Shown here: positions 54,544-63,910 of the stretch, piece after piece | How the letters are laid out: every line of letters starts with the position of its first letter | Position numbering within the stretch: position 1 is the first letter of the stretch | Assembly: GCF_000355695.1 (NCBI RefSeq) | Contig: NC_020891.1 | Location: forward strand, 930,001 to 994,000 | Length of the DNA stretch: 64,000 nucleotides | Source: Clavibacter nebraskensis NCPPB 2581 | Lineage (GTDB): Bacteria > Actinomycetota > Actinomycetes > Actinomycetales > Microbacteriaceae | Direction of reading: 5' to 3' | Notes under the pieces: model-generated | Told to the model about the DNA's origin: nothing | Databases searched by the model: none | What the model saw: the letters and a program-made list of their open reading frames with translations, nothing else | Position numbers and translations under genes: made by a program

Positions 54544-54644
54544 CCCCAGCACGACGAGTCTCACGGAACGAGAGGGACGCGCCAAGTCGTCATTTGCGAG
54601 GACACGGCCGGGGACGGGCGCGCCCGCGGATGCCGCCGAGCGGG

Positions 54645-54878
54645 TCAGCCGGAGAAGCCGCGCCACCGACCGGGACCTGGCACGAGCGTGCCGCGGACGC
54701 CGCGCTGCGAGCGCTGCCACGCGTCCGGGGCGCGGCGTGCGGGCTGCTCGGCGGCGGGCTGCGCCGCCAGCGCCGCGATGACCGCCGTGGCGGCGGCGAG
54801 CTCCTCCTCGGTGGGGGAGCCGCCGACGACGCGGAAGCCGCCGAGCGCGGCGTCCGCCGATCCGCGGGCGTCGCTCAC
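54645..54878 (-). CDS. accE: Acyl-CoA carboxylase epsilon subunit
   Basis: A 77-residue actinobacteria-specific small subunit that stabilises the AccA3-AccD complex. The family core [25 protein letters not shown] is obvious (residues 15-39); the rest is Arg/Pro-rich with WQRSQRG, a common end of AccE. GTG 54878 overlaps the accD stop (GTGA). Its position after accD confirms the call. Confidence 0.92.
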   Translation of the reverse strand: MSDARGSADAALGGFRVVGGSPTEEELAAATAVIAALAAQPAAEQPARRAPDAWQRSQRGVRGTLVPGPGRWRGFSG

Positions 54879-56488
54879 AGCGGGATGTTCCCGTGCTTCT
54901 TCGGCGGCAGGCTCGCGCGCTTGGTGCGCAGCGCCCGCAGGGCCTTGACGACCGACGCGCGCGTGGCGGCCGGCTGGATGACGTTGTCGAGCTCGCCGCG
55001 CTCCGCCGCGAGGAACGGGCTCGCGACGTTGTACGTGTACTCGTTCGCGAGCCGCGTGCGCACCGCCGCGACGTCCTCGCCGGCCTGCTCCGCGCCCTTG
55101 ATCTCGCCCCGGTAGAGGATGTTGACGGCGCCCTGGCCGCCCATCACCGCGATCTCGGCCGTCGGCCACGCGAGGTTGATGTCGGCGCCCAGCTGCTTGG
55201 ATCCCATGACGATGTAGGCGCCGCCGTACGCCTTGCGCGTGATGACCGTGACCAGCGGCACGGTCGCCTCGGCGTACGCGTAGAGCAGCTTCGCGCCGCG
55301 GCGGATGACGCCCGTCCACTCCTGCTCGGTGCCGGGCAGGTACCCGGGCACGTCCACGAGCGTGAGGATCGGGATGGAGAACGCGTCGCAGAACCGCACG
55401 AAGCGGCTGGCCTTCTCGCCCGCCTCGATGTTGAGCGTGCCGGCCATCGCGTTCGGCTGGTTGGCGACGATGCCGACCGAGCGGCCCTCGACGCGGGCGA
55501 ACCCGACGATGATGTTCGGCGCGAACAGCGGCTGCGTCTCCAGGAACTCGCCGTCGTCGACGATGCGCTCGATGATCGTCCTCATGTCGTAGGGCTGGTT
55601 CGGGCTGTCCGGGATGACCGTGTCGAGCTCGTGGTCGCGCGCCGTCATCTCGAGGTCCACCGTCCGGGGGAACTCCGGCAGCTCGGCCAGGTTGTTGTCC
55701 GGCAGGAAGCCGAGCAGCGTGCGCGCGTAGTCCAGCGCGTCGTCCTCGTCGCTCGCGAGGTAGTGCGCGACGCCCGAGACCTTGTTGTGGGTGAGGGCGC
55801 CGCCGAGCTCCTCGAAGCCGACCTCCTCGCCCGTGACGGTCTTGATGACGTCGGGGCCGGTGACGAACATGTGGCTGGTCTTGTCGACCATGATCACGAA
55901 GTCGGTGAGCGCGGGGGAGTAGACGGCGCCGCCCGCGGCCGGGCCCATGATGAGGGAGATCTGCGGGATGACGCCCGACGCCCGGGTGTTGAGGCGGAAG
56001 ATCTCGCCGTACTTCCCGAGCGCGACCACGCCCTCCTGGATACGCGCTCCGCCGGAGTCGAGGATGCCGATGATGGGGACGCCCGTCTTGATGGCGAGCT
56101 CCATGACCTTGATGATCTTCTCGCCCGCGACCTCGCCGAGGGATCCGCCGAAGATCGTGAAGTCCTGCGAGTACACCGCGACCTGGCGGCCGTTGATCGT
56201 GCCCGTGCCCGTGACGACGGAGTCGCCGTAGGGCCGCTTCGCGTCCATGCCGAACGCGTGGGTGCGGTGGCGGACGAACTCGTCGAGCTCGACGAACGAC
56301 CCGTGGTCGAGCAGCTGGTGGATGCGCTCGCGGGCGGTCATCTTGCCGCGCGCGTGCTGCTTCTCGATGGCGGCCTCGCCGCTCGCGGTGACGGCCTCGT
56401 GGTAGCGCCTCTTCAGGTCGGCGAGCTTGCCTGCGGTCGTGTACATGTCCGGGGCGCCGGCGTCCGGGTCTGGCTCGTGTGCAGTCAC
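54875..56488 (-). CDS. accD: Acyl-CoA carboxylase beta subunit (carboxyltransferase)
   Basis: A 537-residue AccD5/PccB-type carboxyltransferase that moves CO2 from biotin to acyl-CoA. Motifs: [86 protein letters not shown] and [14 protein letters not shown] start at GTG 56488 is preceded by GAGG; TACAGT lies 7 bases upstream, so both a leadered and a leaderless start are possible. Divergent from birA, which attaches biotin to its partner AccA3. Confidence 0.96.
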   Translation of the reverse strand: MTAHEPDPDAGAPDMYTTAGKLADLKRRYHEAVTASGEAAIEKQHARGKMTARERIHQLLDHGSFVELDEFVRHRTHAFGMDAKRPYGDSVVTGTGTINGRQVAVYSQDFTIFGGSLGEVAGEKIIKVMELAIKTGVPIIGILDSGGARIQEGVVALGKYGEIFRLNTRASGVIPQISLIMGPAAGGAVYSPALTDFVIMVDKTSHMFVTGPDVIKTVTGEEVGFEELGGALTHNKVSGVAHYLASDEDDALDYARTLLGFLPDNNLAELPEFPRTVDLEMTARDHELDTVIPDSPNQPYDMRTIIERIVDDGEFLETQPLFAPNIIVGFARVEGRSVGIVANQPNAMAGTLNIEAGEKASRFVRFCDAFSIPILTLVDVPGYLPGTEQEWTGVIRRGAKLLYAYAEATVPLVTVITRKAYGGAYIVMGSKQLGADINLAWPTAEIAVMGGQGAVNILYRGEIKGAEQAGEDVAAVRTRLANEYTYNVASPFLAAERGELDNVIQPAATRASVVKALRALRTKRASLPPKKHGNIPL

Positions 56489-56583
56489 CCGCCTCACTGT
56501 ACCGGCGGGTACGTGCCCCGCTCTTGTGGACCACACACAGAAGACGGCGCGTCCGGGGTGCGGTGTCCTCCTGATCCGCTCGG

Positions 56584-56589
56584 TACGGT
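56584..56589 (+). promoter_or_regulatory. Predicted -10 for leaderless birA
   Basis: TACGGT, six bases, then ATG 56596. Confidence 0.55.
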
Positions 56590-56595
56590 GACGGC

Positions 56596-57378
56596 ATGGA
56601 CCTCCCGCTCAGCCGCCTCGCCGCCCCGCGCCTCCTCGCCCTCGACCGGGTCGGATCCACCAACGACGAGCTCTCCCGGCGGGCGTCCGCGGATCCCGCC
56701 GGGTGGCCCGACGGGTCCGTCGTGCTCACCCTCGACCAAACGGCGGGACGCGGCCGTCGCGGCCGCGTCTGGGTGGCGCCGCCCGGCCGCACCCTCGCGG
56801 TGAGCGTGCTCTGCGTCCCCGGGCGCGCGGACCTCGACCCCGGGTGGCTGCCGCTCGTGGCCGGGCTCGCGCTCGTCGCGACCCTGCGCGACGTCGTGCC
56901 GGCGCCCGCCGAGGTGACGCTCAAGTGGCCGAACGACGTGCACGTGGACGGACGGAAGGTATCGGGGATCCTCGGCGAGCTGGTCGCGCCCGGCCGCATG
57001 CTGGTGGGCACGGGCCTCAACCTCACGCTCGAGGAGGCCGAGCTGCCGACGCCCACCTCGACGTCCCTGCGGCTGGCCGGCGTGCCGGATCCGGACGTGG
57101 ATGCCGTCCTGGCCGCCTACCTCCGGGAGTTCCGCGCCCGCTACCTGGCCTGGGCGGAGGCCGACGGCGACGCGCGCGCCGCGGGGCTCGTCGACGATCT
57201 GACGCGCACGTGCGCCACCATCGGCCGCGACGTCCGCGTCGAGCTGCCGGGCGGCGGCGAGCTCCTCGGGCGGGCCACCGGGGTCGACGACGACGGGCGG
57301 CTCACGGTGGAGTCCGCCGGGGATCCGGCCGTGAGGTCTGTCGCCGCCGGGGACGTGACGCATCTGCGGTATCAATGA
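56596..57378 (+). CDS. birA: Biotin--[acetyl-CoA-carboxylase] ligase
   Basis: A 260-residue BPL enzyme that makes biotinyl-AMP and joins biotin to the carrier Lys of AccA3. [11 protein letters not shown] and [17 protein letters not shown] (biotin and ATP site), then [19 protein letters not shown] with the key Lys, and LVGTGLNLT mark the catalytic domain; a short C-terminal beta domain follows (about 215-260). There is no N-terminal HTH, so it is a group I ligase without repressor function. It is divergent from accD by 107 bases. Confidence 0.95.
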   Translation: MDLPLSRLAAPRLLALDRVGSTNDELSRRASADPAGWPDGSVVLTLDQTAGRGRRGRVWVAPPGRTLAVSVLCVPGRADLDPGWLPLVAGLALVATLRDVVPAPAEVTLKWPNDVHVDGRKVSGILGELVAPGRMLVGTGLNLTLEEAELPTPTSTSLRLAGVPDPDVDAVLAAYLREFRARYLAWAEADGDARAAGLVDDLTRTCATIGRDVRVELPGGGELLGRATGVDDDGRLTVESAGDPAVRSVAAGDVTHLRYQ

Positions 57379-57381
57379 GGC

Positions 57382-58176
57382 ATGGCGCACACGGGTGACA
57401 CAGAGCGGTACGCACCCGGAGAGGGCGGGCGGGCGCTCCCCGTCCGTGGTAGCCGCCGGGCCCGCCGCAAGGCCGAGAAGGAGGAGCGCCGTCGCGTCGC
57501 CGAGGACGACGCCGGTCGCCTGACCTCGTCGCGCGACGTGGATCCGCGCCTCGGCCGACCCGTAGCGCCGCCCGCAGCGCCGACCACGCAGGTCGCGGCC
57601 GCGGATCCCGAGCGCGTCCTCGTCCGCCTCCGGCCGCACGGCCGCGCGCTGACCCTGCCGGTGCTGCTGCTCCTCGCGATCTGCCTCACGGGCGGGTACT
57701 TCGGCGGCTGGTTCCCGGAGCCGTGGGAGAACGCGCTGCTCCTCCTGTCACTCGCCGGCGTCGCGGTCTTCGTCACGCTGCTGCCCGTGCTGGTCTGGCT
57801 GAACCGCCGCTACACGGTCACGACCCGGCGCCTCATCGTCTCGCACGGGTTCTTCGTGCGCACTCGGCAGGAGCTGCTGCACTCGCGCGGGTACGACGTC
57901 ACCCTCCGCCGCGGCCCCCTGCAGCACCTGCACCGCAGCGGCCACGTCACCATCAACGCCGGCCTCGAGTCGCCCGTCGTGCTCCGGGACGTGCCCTCCG
58001 CGGTGCTCGTCGTCCAGGCGCTGCAGGACCTCATGGAGGAGAACGCGAACGTGGTGGCCGCGCGGCGCCGCCAGGAGGAGTCGCGCCGTGGCCGGCCGGG
58101 CGACCCGTCCTGGCGGCCGCAGGACGAGGCCCGCTCCGTGTGGCCGGACGACACGCAGCCCTGTCAGCGCGGCTGA
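57382..58176 (+). CDS. PH-domain membrane protein
   Basis: A 264-residue protein of the bacterial PH (bPH2/YdbS-like) type. A charged 65-residue N-terminus precedes two hydrophobic helices (about residues 90-112 and 118-140), then the PH core NRRYTVTTRRLIVSHGFFVRTRQELLHSRGYDVTLRRG. It corresponds in position to Rv3278c, downstream of birA in Mycobacterium tuberculosis, as I recall it. It follows the birA stop by three bases, so it is likely co-transcribed with birA. Function unknown. Confidence 0.85.
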   Translation: MAHTGDTERYAPGEGGRALPVRGSRRARRKAEKEERRRVAEDDAGRLTSSRDVDPRLGRPVAPPAAPTTQVAAADPERVLVRLRPHGRALTLPVLLLLAICLTGGYFGGWFPEPWENALLLLSLAGVAVFVTLLPVLVWLNRRYTVTTRRLIVSHGFFVRTRQELLHSRGYDVTLRRGPLQHLHRSGHVTINAGLESPVVLRDVPSAVLVVQALQDLMEENANVVAARRRQEESRRGRPGDPSWRPQDEARSVWPDDTQPCQRG

Positions 58177-58215
58177 CCGGTCCCGCGTCGGGGCACGGCC
58201 CCGCGTCGGCGGGAG

Positions 58216-58719
58216 CTAGGGGACCGCCACCCGGTCGGCGTCGTCGGTGCGCGCGGCCGCCTGCGGTGCGGCGTGGCGACGGGCGGGGGAGTAGACCCAC
58301 TGGCGGTAGAGCACGAAGCGCACCGCGGATCCGAGCCCGAGGCCGATGACGTTGGCCGAGACGTTGTCCGCGAGCGGCGACGTGTACCCGAGCGCGTAGT
58401 GCGAGACGTACAGGCACGCGAGCCCGATGACCATGCCGAGGAGGCTCACCGCCAGGAACTCGAGCGCCTCGCGGCCGCGGCGGGTGGTGCGCTGCTTGCC
58501 GAAGGTCCAGCAGCGGTTGCCCACCCAGTTGACGGCGATGGCGACGACCGTCGAGGCGACCTTGGCGAGCAGCGGGCCGGCCTCGACGGCGTCGGGGTGG
58601 AGGACCGTGGCGCGCAGCAGGTTGAAGACCGCGAGGTCCACCAGGAAGCCCGCGCCGCCGACGACGCCGAACTGCGCGATCTGGACGCCGAGCGACGCGA
58701 GGGAGCGACGGGGGGACAT
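58216..58719 (-). CDS. GtrA-like membrane protein
   Basis: A 167-residue four-helix GtrA-family protein, thought to flip polyprenyl-linked sugars or otherwise assist cell-surface polysaccharide synthesis. Family segments: QFGVVGGAGFLVDLAVFNLL, VASTVVAIAVNWVGNRCWTFG and ANVIGLGLGSAVRFVLYRQWVY. ATG 58719 gives the compact form; the frame open to 58833 adds only a Gly/Pro-rich extension. It is transcribed opposite to its neighbours birA and purK, the same arrangement as in mycobacteria. Confidence 0.9.
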   Translation of the reverse strand: MSPRRSLASLGVQIAQFGVVGGAGFLVDLAVFNLLRATVLHPDAVEAGPLLAKVASTVVAIAVNWVGNRCWTFGKQRTTRRGREALEFLAVSLLGMVIGLACLYVSHYALGYTSPLADNVSANVIGLGLGSAVRFVLYRQWVYSPARRHAAPQAAARTDDADRVAVP

Positions 58720-58856
58720 GGGCGGGGTCCGTCCTGGATGGGGGAGGATGGCGGGTGGCGTGACGGACGATGATACCGGCTGGTCCCGCCCACCGACCGT
58801 CCCCAGGCCGCCCCGAGGCGCCTGCGGGCCCACGCACCTGCTCAGAGGAGGACACC

Positions 58857-59984
58857 ATGACGCCCACCGTCGGAGTCGTCGGAGGCGGCCAGCTCGCCCG
58901 GATGATGATCGCGCCCGCCGTGGAGCTCGGCATCGAGATCCGCGTGCTCGCCGAGGCGGACGGCATGTCCGCCGGGCTCGCCGCCACGGCCGTCGGGGAC
59001 TACCGCGACCTCGACGTCGTCCGCGCCTTCGCCCGCGACGTCGACGTGGTCACGTTCGACCACGAGCACGTGCCGCAGCACGTCCTCCGCGCGCTGGTCG
59101 CCGAGGGCGTCGCGGTGCACCCGGGACCGGACGCCCTGCTCGTCGCCCAGGACAAGCTGCTCATGCGCGAGCGCCTCGAGCAGCTGGGCGTCCCGGTGCC
59201 GATCTGGGCGCGCGTCGCCGACCGGCAGGCGCTCGCCGCGTTCCTCGCCGACAACGGCGGCGTCGCGGTCGTGAAGACGCCGCGCGGCGGCTACGACGGC
59301 AAGGGCGTGCGGGTGGTGCGCTCGGCCGACGAGGCCGACGACTGGTTCGCCGCGCTCGGCGCGGGCGACGCGCTGCTGGCCGAGGAGCTCGTCGACTACG
59401 CGCGCGAGCTCGCGCAGTCCGTCGCGCGCCGGCCCTCGGGCGACATCGCCGTGTGGCCCGTCGTCGAGTCGATCCAGCGCGACGGCGTGTGCGCGGAGGT
59501 CATCGCGCCGGCGCACGGCGCGAGCTCCCGCCTGCGTGAGGCGGCGGAGGAGATGGCGCGCGGGATCGCCGACGGGCTCGGGGTCACGGGCGTCCTCGCG
59601 GTCGAGCTGTTCGAGACCGTCGACGGGCGCCTCCTCGTCAACGAGCTGGCGATGCGCCCGCACAACACCGGCCACTGGTCGATGGACGGCGCGGTCACGG
59701 GCCAGTTCGAGCAGCACCTGCGTGCGGTGCTCGACCTGCCGCTCGGATCCACGCGCCCGCTCGCGCCGTGGTCGGTCATGATCAACGTGCTGGGCGGCCC
59801 GGAGTCCGGCACCGTCGCGGATCGCTACCCGCGTGCGCTCGCCGACCAGCCGGACGCGCGCTTCCACTTCTACGGCAAGGACCCGCGACCCGGCCGCAAG
59901 GTCGGGCACGTCACGGTGGTGGGCGACGACCTGGACGAGACGGCGTACCGGGCGCGCGCGGCCGCGGCGTTCTTCCGGGGCTGA
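58857..59984 (+). CDS. purK: N5-carboxyaminoimidazole ribonucleotide synthase
   Basis: A 375-residue ATP-grasp enzyme that carboxylates AIR using bicarbonate and ATP in purine synthesis. It opens with PTVGVVGGGQLARMMIAPA; TFDHEHVPQHVL, QDKLLMRERLEQLGVPVP and KTPRGGYDGKGV mark the nucleotide and substrate sites, and NELAMRPHNTGHWS ends the ATP-grasp core. ATG 58857 follows AGAGGAGG. PurE acts next and is encoded immediately downstream. Confidence 0.96.
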   Translation: MTPTVGVVGGGQLARMMIAPAVELGIEIRVLAEADGMSAGLAATAVGDYRDLDVVRAFARDVDVVTFDHEHVPQHVLRALVAEGVAVHPGPDALLVAQDKLLMRERLEQLGVPVPIWARVADRQALAAFLADNGGVAVVKTPRGGYDGKGVRVVRSADEADDWFAALGAGDALLAEELVDYARELAQSVARRPSGDIAVWPVVESIQRDGVCAEVIAPAHGASSRLREAAEEMARGIADGLGVTGVLAVELFETVDGRLLVNELAMRPHNTGHWSMDGAVTGQFEQHLRAVLDLPLGSTRPLAPWSVMINVLGGPESGTVADRYPRALADQPDARFHFYGKDPRPGRKVGHVTVVGDDLDETAYRARAAAAFFRG

Positions 59985-60034
59985 CCGCGCGCGGCCGGGC
60001 TGCGTGGCGCGGCGGTCCCGCAGGATCCGGCACC

Positions 60035-60040
60035 TAGCAT
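60035..60040 (+). promoter_or_regulatory. Predicted -10 for leaderless purE
   Basis: TAGCAT with seven bases before GTG 60048. It overlaps an alternative upstream ATG (60039). Confidence 0.45.
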
Positions 60041-60047
60041 GGAGCCC

Positions 60048-60563
60048 GTGAATCCCGACACCCCTGCACTCGTCGGCCTGGTCATGGGCTCCGACTCCGA
60101 CTGGAACGTGATGGAGAAGGCGTCCCTCGCGCTCGACGCCCTCGGCATCGCCCACGAGGTCGAGGTGCTCTCCGCGCACCGCACGCCCGAGCGCATGATC
60201 GCCTACGGGAAGTCCGCGCGCGAGCGGGGGATCCGCGTCATCGTCGCGGGTGCAGGCGGCGCCGCCCACCTGCCGGGCATGATCGCATCCGTCACCACGC
60301 TGCCCGTCATCGGCGTGCCGGTGCCCCTCGCGACCCTGGACGGCATGGACTCCCTGCTGTCGATCGTGCAGATGCCCGCGGGCGTGCCCGTGGCCACCGT
60401 CTCCATCGGCGGCGCGGAGAACGCGGGGCTGCTCGCCGCGCGCATCCTCTCCACCTCGGACGACCGCATCGCGGACGCCCTCGCCCGCCACCGCGCCGAG
60501 CTCGCCGAGCTGGTGGAGCGGAAGAACGCCGCGCTGCAGCAGAAGGTCTCGTCGCGGACGTGA
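60048..60563 (+). CDS. purE: N5-carboxyaminoimidazole ribonucleotide mutase
   Basis: A 171-residue PurE that converts N5-CAIR to CAIR. Motifs: [21 protein letters not shown], then [12 protein letters not shown] (catalytic His), [17 protein letters not shown] and LPVIGVPV. Two starts are possible: ATG 60039, which would lie inside the -10 hexamer TAGCAT, and GTG 60048; I prefer GTG because the message would then be leaderless. It follows purK by about 60 bases. Its 3' end overlaps the LCP gene by four bases. Confidence 0.95.
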   Translation: MNPDTPALVGLVMGSDSDWNVMEKASLALDALGIAHEVEVLSAHRTPERMIAYGKSARERGIRVIVAGAGGAAHLPGMIASVTTLPVIGVPVPLATLDGMDSLLSIVQMPAGVPVATVSIGGAENAGLLAARILSTSDDRIADALARHRAELAELVERKNAALQQKVSSRT

Positions 60564-61909
60564 GCCTCACCCAGCCCATCCGGCACCCGGACACCCGGTC
60601 CCCGCGCATCATGACCACCCGGGCCTGGTGGCTCGTGATGCTGAACGTCCTCATCCCCGGGAGCGCCCAGGTCCTCGCCGGGAACCGCCGCCTCGGCCGC
60701 ATCGGCCTCGCATCCACGCTCGCCGTGTGGGCGCTGGCCGTGGTCGTCGGCGGGCTCGCGCTGTTCGCCCGCGGCCCGCTCATCCAGATCGTGTCGCAGG
60801 AGTGGGTGCTCCTCGCCGCGCAGGTGCTGCTGGCGGCCTACGCCGTGGTGTGGGTCGTGCTCGCGCTCGACACGCTGCGGCTCGCGCGGATCATCCGGGC
60901 CGCACCCGGCGCGCGTCCGATCATCGCGGCGCTGTCGGTGCTGCTCATGGTCGGCACGGCCGGATCCGCGGGGTACGCCGCGTACCTCGTCGGCGTCGGA
61001 CGCGGGGCCCTCGGCGGGATCTTCGGCGACTACGCCACCGAGGCCCCGGTCGACGGCCGGTACAACATCATGCTGCTGGGCGGCGACGCGGGCAGCGACC
61101 GGGCCGGACTGCGCCCGGACAGCATCACCGTGGTCAGCATCGACGCCGACACCGGGCGCGCGACCATGGTGGGCCTCCCGCGCGACATGGAGAAGGTCCC
61201 GTTCTCCGACGGCTCGCCCCTGAAGGAGCGCTACCCGAACGGCTACCAGCGCTGCGACGTCGACGCCTGCATGCTCAACTCGATCTACACGGAGGTCGAG
61301 GTCTACAAGCAGGACCTCTACCCCGATGCGAAGGGGAAGGGGAGCCTCCCCGGCATCGAGGCGATGCGCGAGGCCGTGCAGGGCGTCACGGGGCTCACGA
61401 TCCAGTACTACGCGCTCATCGACATGCAGGGCTTCTCCGAGATGGTGGACGCGCTCGGCGGCATCGACATCGACGTGAAGCGCCGCATCGGCATGGGATC
61501 CGGCCACGACGACAAGTTCCGGCCGGTGCCCATCCCCGAGTGGATCGAGCCGGGTCAGCAGAAGCTCGACGGCTACCACGCGCTCTGGTACGCGCGGTCC
61601 CGCTACCAGACCACCGACTACGACCGCATGTCGCGCCAGCGCGAGGTGCAGCAGGCGGTGCTCAAGCAGTTCGACCCGGCCAACGTGCTCACCAAGTTCG
61701 ACGCGATCGCCGAGGCCGGCCAGCAGGTCGTGAAGACCGACATGCCGCGCGGCATGCTCGGCTACTTCACGCAGCTCGCGCTGAAGACGAAGGACCAGCC
61801 CATCGACGACCTGGAGATCGTGCCGCCCCGGTTCGACTCGCAGAAGCCCGACTTCCCGGCCATCCGACAGGCGATCCAGCAGCAGTTCGCGAACGGCTCC
61901 GCGGGCTGA
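60560..61909 (+). CDS. LytR-CpsA-Psr (LCP) family cell-wall ligase
   Basis: A 449-residue membrane protein that should attach secondary polymers such as teichoic acid-like or arabinogalactan-like glycans to peptidoglycan. N-terminal helices (about residues 25-55, 60-85, 90-110 and 115-135) are followed by an extracellular LCP domain: [21 protein letters not shown] with the conserved Asp/Arg, [15 protein letters not shown] and [17 protein letters not shown] start GTG 60560 overlaps the purE stop. The four helices exceed the single one of most LCP proteins. It sits beside glycan-export genes, which fits the role. Confidence 0.92.
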   Translation: MSLTQPIRHPDTRSPRIMTTRAWWLVMLNVLIPGSAQVLAGNRRLGRIGLASTLAVWALAVVVGGLALFARGPLIQIVSQEWVLLAAQVLLAAYAVVWVVLALDTLRLARIIRAAPGARPIIAALSVLLMVGTAGSAGYAAYLVGVGRGALGGIFGDYATEAPVDGRYNIMLLGGDAGSDRAGLRPDSITVVSIDADTGRATMVGLPRDMEKVPFSDGSPLKERYPNGYQRCDVDACMLNSIYTEVEVYKQDLYPDAKGKGSLPGIEAMREAVQGVTGLTIQYYALIDMQGFSEMVDALGGIDIDVKRRIGMGSGHDDKFRPVPIPEWIEPGQQKLDGYHALWYARSRYQTTDYDRMSRQREVQQAVLKQFDPANVLTKFDAIAEAGQQVVKTDMPRGMLGYFTQLALKTKDQPIDDLEIVPPRFDSQKPDFPAIRQAIQQQFANGSAG

Positions 61910-61929
61910 TCCCGGGGGCGGAGCGGCGC

Positions 61930-63069
61930 CTACAGGTCGGCGTGCAGCTGCCAGACCTTCTCGGCGGAGTCGCGCCAGCTGAAGGCCCGGGCGCGGTCCT
62001 GGCCGACCACGGCGAGGCGCTCGCGCGCGGCGGTGTCGGACAGCAGGCCGCCGATGGCCTCGGCGAGGCGCAGCGGGTAGCCGGCGGCGTCCTCGCGGGG
62101 CACCACGACGCCCGCATCCGCCGCGACCTCGAGGAGGGCCGGCGCGTCCGAGTGCACGACGGGCGTGCCGAAGGACAGCGCCTCCACGACCGGCAGGCCG
62201 AAGCCCTCCGAGAGGCTCGGGTGCACGAAGACCGTGGCGCGGTCGAGGGCGACGGCGAGGTCGGCGTCCGTGAGGGATCCGAGGCTCCGCACGCGCGACG
62301 GGTCGATGCCCGCCTCGTCGGCCACCTGCGCGAGCTCGACGTCACCCCACGTGGCGGGGCCCACGATGAGGAGCGGCAGGTCGCCGGTCTCGGGCCGGGC
62401 CAGCGCCTCCACGAGCGCCTGGACGCCCTTGCGCGGCTCGAGGCTCCCGACGGTGAGCAGGTAGTCGGCCGGCAGGTCGAGCTCGGCGGCACGGGTGGCG
62501 GGATCCTCGGGCAGGGCGAGGCGCGGGCTCACGGCCCCGCCGATCACCCGCACCCGGTCGCCCAGGTCGACGTAGCGCGCCAGCTCCTCGGCCAGCGCGT
62601 GCGAGGGCACCACGACGGCGTCGGCGTGCTTGCGCGCGCGCTTGGCCATGGCCTTCGTCCAGGAGACGGAGGCGCTCGTCATGCTCTCGGGGTGCGTCCA
62701 CGCGTTGACGTCGTGGATGGTGGCGACGATCTGGTCGTTCGTGTTCACGCGGTCGTGGCGGCGCAGCGGCGCGAGGAGGCCGGGCGCGTGGACCATGCCG
62801 GTCGTGCCGGGCGTCGGGAGGCCCAGCTGCCAGGCGCGGGAGAGCTCGCGACGGGGGAGCGGGACGCGCGTGATGCGCGCGAGGCCCGGCAGGCGCGCCT
62901 CGAGGTCGGCCGTCTGCTCGGGCGTGATCGCGGAGACGACCCCCTCGACCTCGCACCCGCTGGGCGTCGCGGCGACGATCGCGCTCGTCAGGTCCTCGGC
63001 GTAGCGGCCGATGCCGCCGGGCGTCGGTCCGGTCAGCTGGTCGATAATCACGCGCAGCGTGGTGGTCAC
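61930..63069 (-). CDS. GT4-family glycosyltransferase
   Basis: A 379-residue GT-B fold transferase. N-domain: DQLTGPTPGGIGRYAEDLTS, then TIHDVNAWTHPES and ALAEELARYVDL; C-domain: LTVGSLEPRKGVQALVEAL and FVHPSLSEGFGLPVVEALSFGTPVV with the E-x7-E sugar-nucleotide site. It resembles mannosyl- or rhamnosyl-transferases of polysaccharide clusters. GTG 63069 follows GGAGGA; a -10-like TACGAT lies about 44 bases upstream. It is in line with the Wzt ATPase upstream, and both are likely part of a glycan export locus that continues beyond the window. Confidence 0.9.
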   Translation of the reverse strand: MTTTLRVIIDQLTGPTPGGIGRYAEDLTSAIVAATPSGCEVEGVVSAITPEQTADLEARLPGLARITRVPLPRRELSRAWQLGLPTPGTTGMVHAPGLLAPLRRHDRVNTNDQIVATIHDVNAWTHPESMTSASVSWTKAMAKRARKHADAVVVPSHALAEELARYVDLGDRVRVIGGAVSPRLALPEDPATRAAELDLPADYLLTVGSLEPRKGVQALVEALARPETGDLPLLIVGPATWGDVELAQVADEAGIDPSRVRSLGSLTDADLAVALDRATVFVHPSLSEGFGLPVVEALSFGTPVVHSDAPALLEVAADAGVVVPREDAAGYPLRLAEAIGGLLSDTAARERLAVVGQDRARAFSWRDSAEKVWQLHADL

Positions 63070-63120
63070 GGTCCTCCATCGCGCGGGTGTCGGGTCGGCC
63101 CGCGGGAGGACCATCGTACC

Positions 63121-63156
63121 GGCGCGGCGCCCGGGAAACCGGGAGGGCGCGGCGCC
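63121..63156 (-). terminator. Imperfect hairpin downstream of Wzt ATPase
   Basis: An imperfect inverted repeat: outer GGCGC (63121-63125) pairs with 63152-63156 and inner CCCGG/CCGGG (63130-63134 with 63139-63143), loop GAAA. It follows the ATPase stop on the minus strand. Confidence 0.45.
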
Positions 63157-63163
63157 GTCGGGC

Positions 63164-63910
63164 TCAGCTCCGGCGCATCCGCTCGACCGCGTCCCTGGAC
63201 GGGCCGTCGAACGCGACCTTCCCGGACTGGATGAGGATCCCGCGCTCGCAGAGGTCCGACACCATGTCGAGGTCGTGGCTCACGACGACCAGGGTCTTCC
63301 CCTGGTCGTGCAGCTCGCGGATCTTCGCGAGGCACTTGCGCTGGAACGGCTCGTCGCCCACCGAGAGGATCTCGTCCACCAGCAGGATGTCGACCTCGGT
63401 GTGGATCGCGACCGAGAACGCGAGCCGCAGGAACATGCCCGAGGAGTAGTGCTTGACCTCGGTGTCGATGAACTTCTCGATCTCGCTGAACTCGACGATC
63501 TGGTCGAAGCGCGCGTCGATCTCGTGCTGCTCCATGCCGAGGATCGCGGCGTTGAGGTAGATGTTCTCGCGGCCCGAGAGGTCGGGGTGGAAGCCCGCGC
63601 CCACCTCGATGAGGCCGGCGATGCGTCCGCGGGCTAGCACCTCGCCGCTGTCGGGCTGGTAGACGCCGGAGATGAGCTTGAGCAGCGTCGACTTTCCGGA
63701 TCCGTTGAAGCCCATGAGGGCCACGGACTCGCCGGGCCGGACGGAGAAACTGACGTCGTCGAGCGCGTCGAAGGTGGAGGCCAGCGGCTTCCGGCGGACG
63801 GCCGCGATGACCGTCTCCTTGATGGAGTGGGTGTGGCGGAGGAGGAACGACTTCCGCACGTTCTCGACGATGATGCGCGGGAGCGCGTCCGACTCAGAGG
63901 TCCTGGGCAA
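63164..63910 (-). CDS. wzt: Polysaccharide/teichoic acid export ABC ATPase (Wzt/TagH type)
   Basis: A 248-residue ATPase of O-antigen/teichoic-acid exporters. N-terminal [23 protein letters not shown] is typical of Wzt/TagH. Walker [10 protein letters not shown], the family text [26 protein letters not shown], signature [11 protein letters not shown], Walker [13 protein letters not shown] and H-loop VVSHD are present. There is no C-terminal carbohydrate-binding domain, so a common rather than cargo-recognising form. The start appears to be TTG 63910, preceded by GGAGGGG, within the end of the permease gene (17-base overlap). Confidence 0.92.
   Translation of the reverse strand: MPRTSESDALPRIIVENVRKSFLLRHTHSIKETVIAAVRRKPLASTFDALDDVSFSVRPGESVALMGFNGSGKSTLLKLISGVYQPDSGEVLARGRIAGLIEVGAGFHPDLSGRENIYLNAAILGMEQHEIDARFDQIVEFSEIEKFIDTEVKHYSSGMFLRLAFSVAIHTEVDILLVDEILSVGDEPFQRKCLAKIRELHDQGKTLVVVSHDLDMVSDLCERGILIQSGKVAFDGPSRDAVERMRRS

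Noticed and set aside
54480-54640. Small RNA or promoter in the gap before accE (TTGACT at 54521)
   Set aside because: No matching -10 at proper spacing and no conserved RNA fold recognised; only a 7-base hairpin remains.
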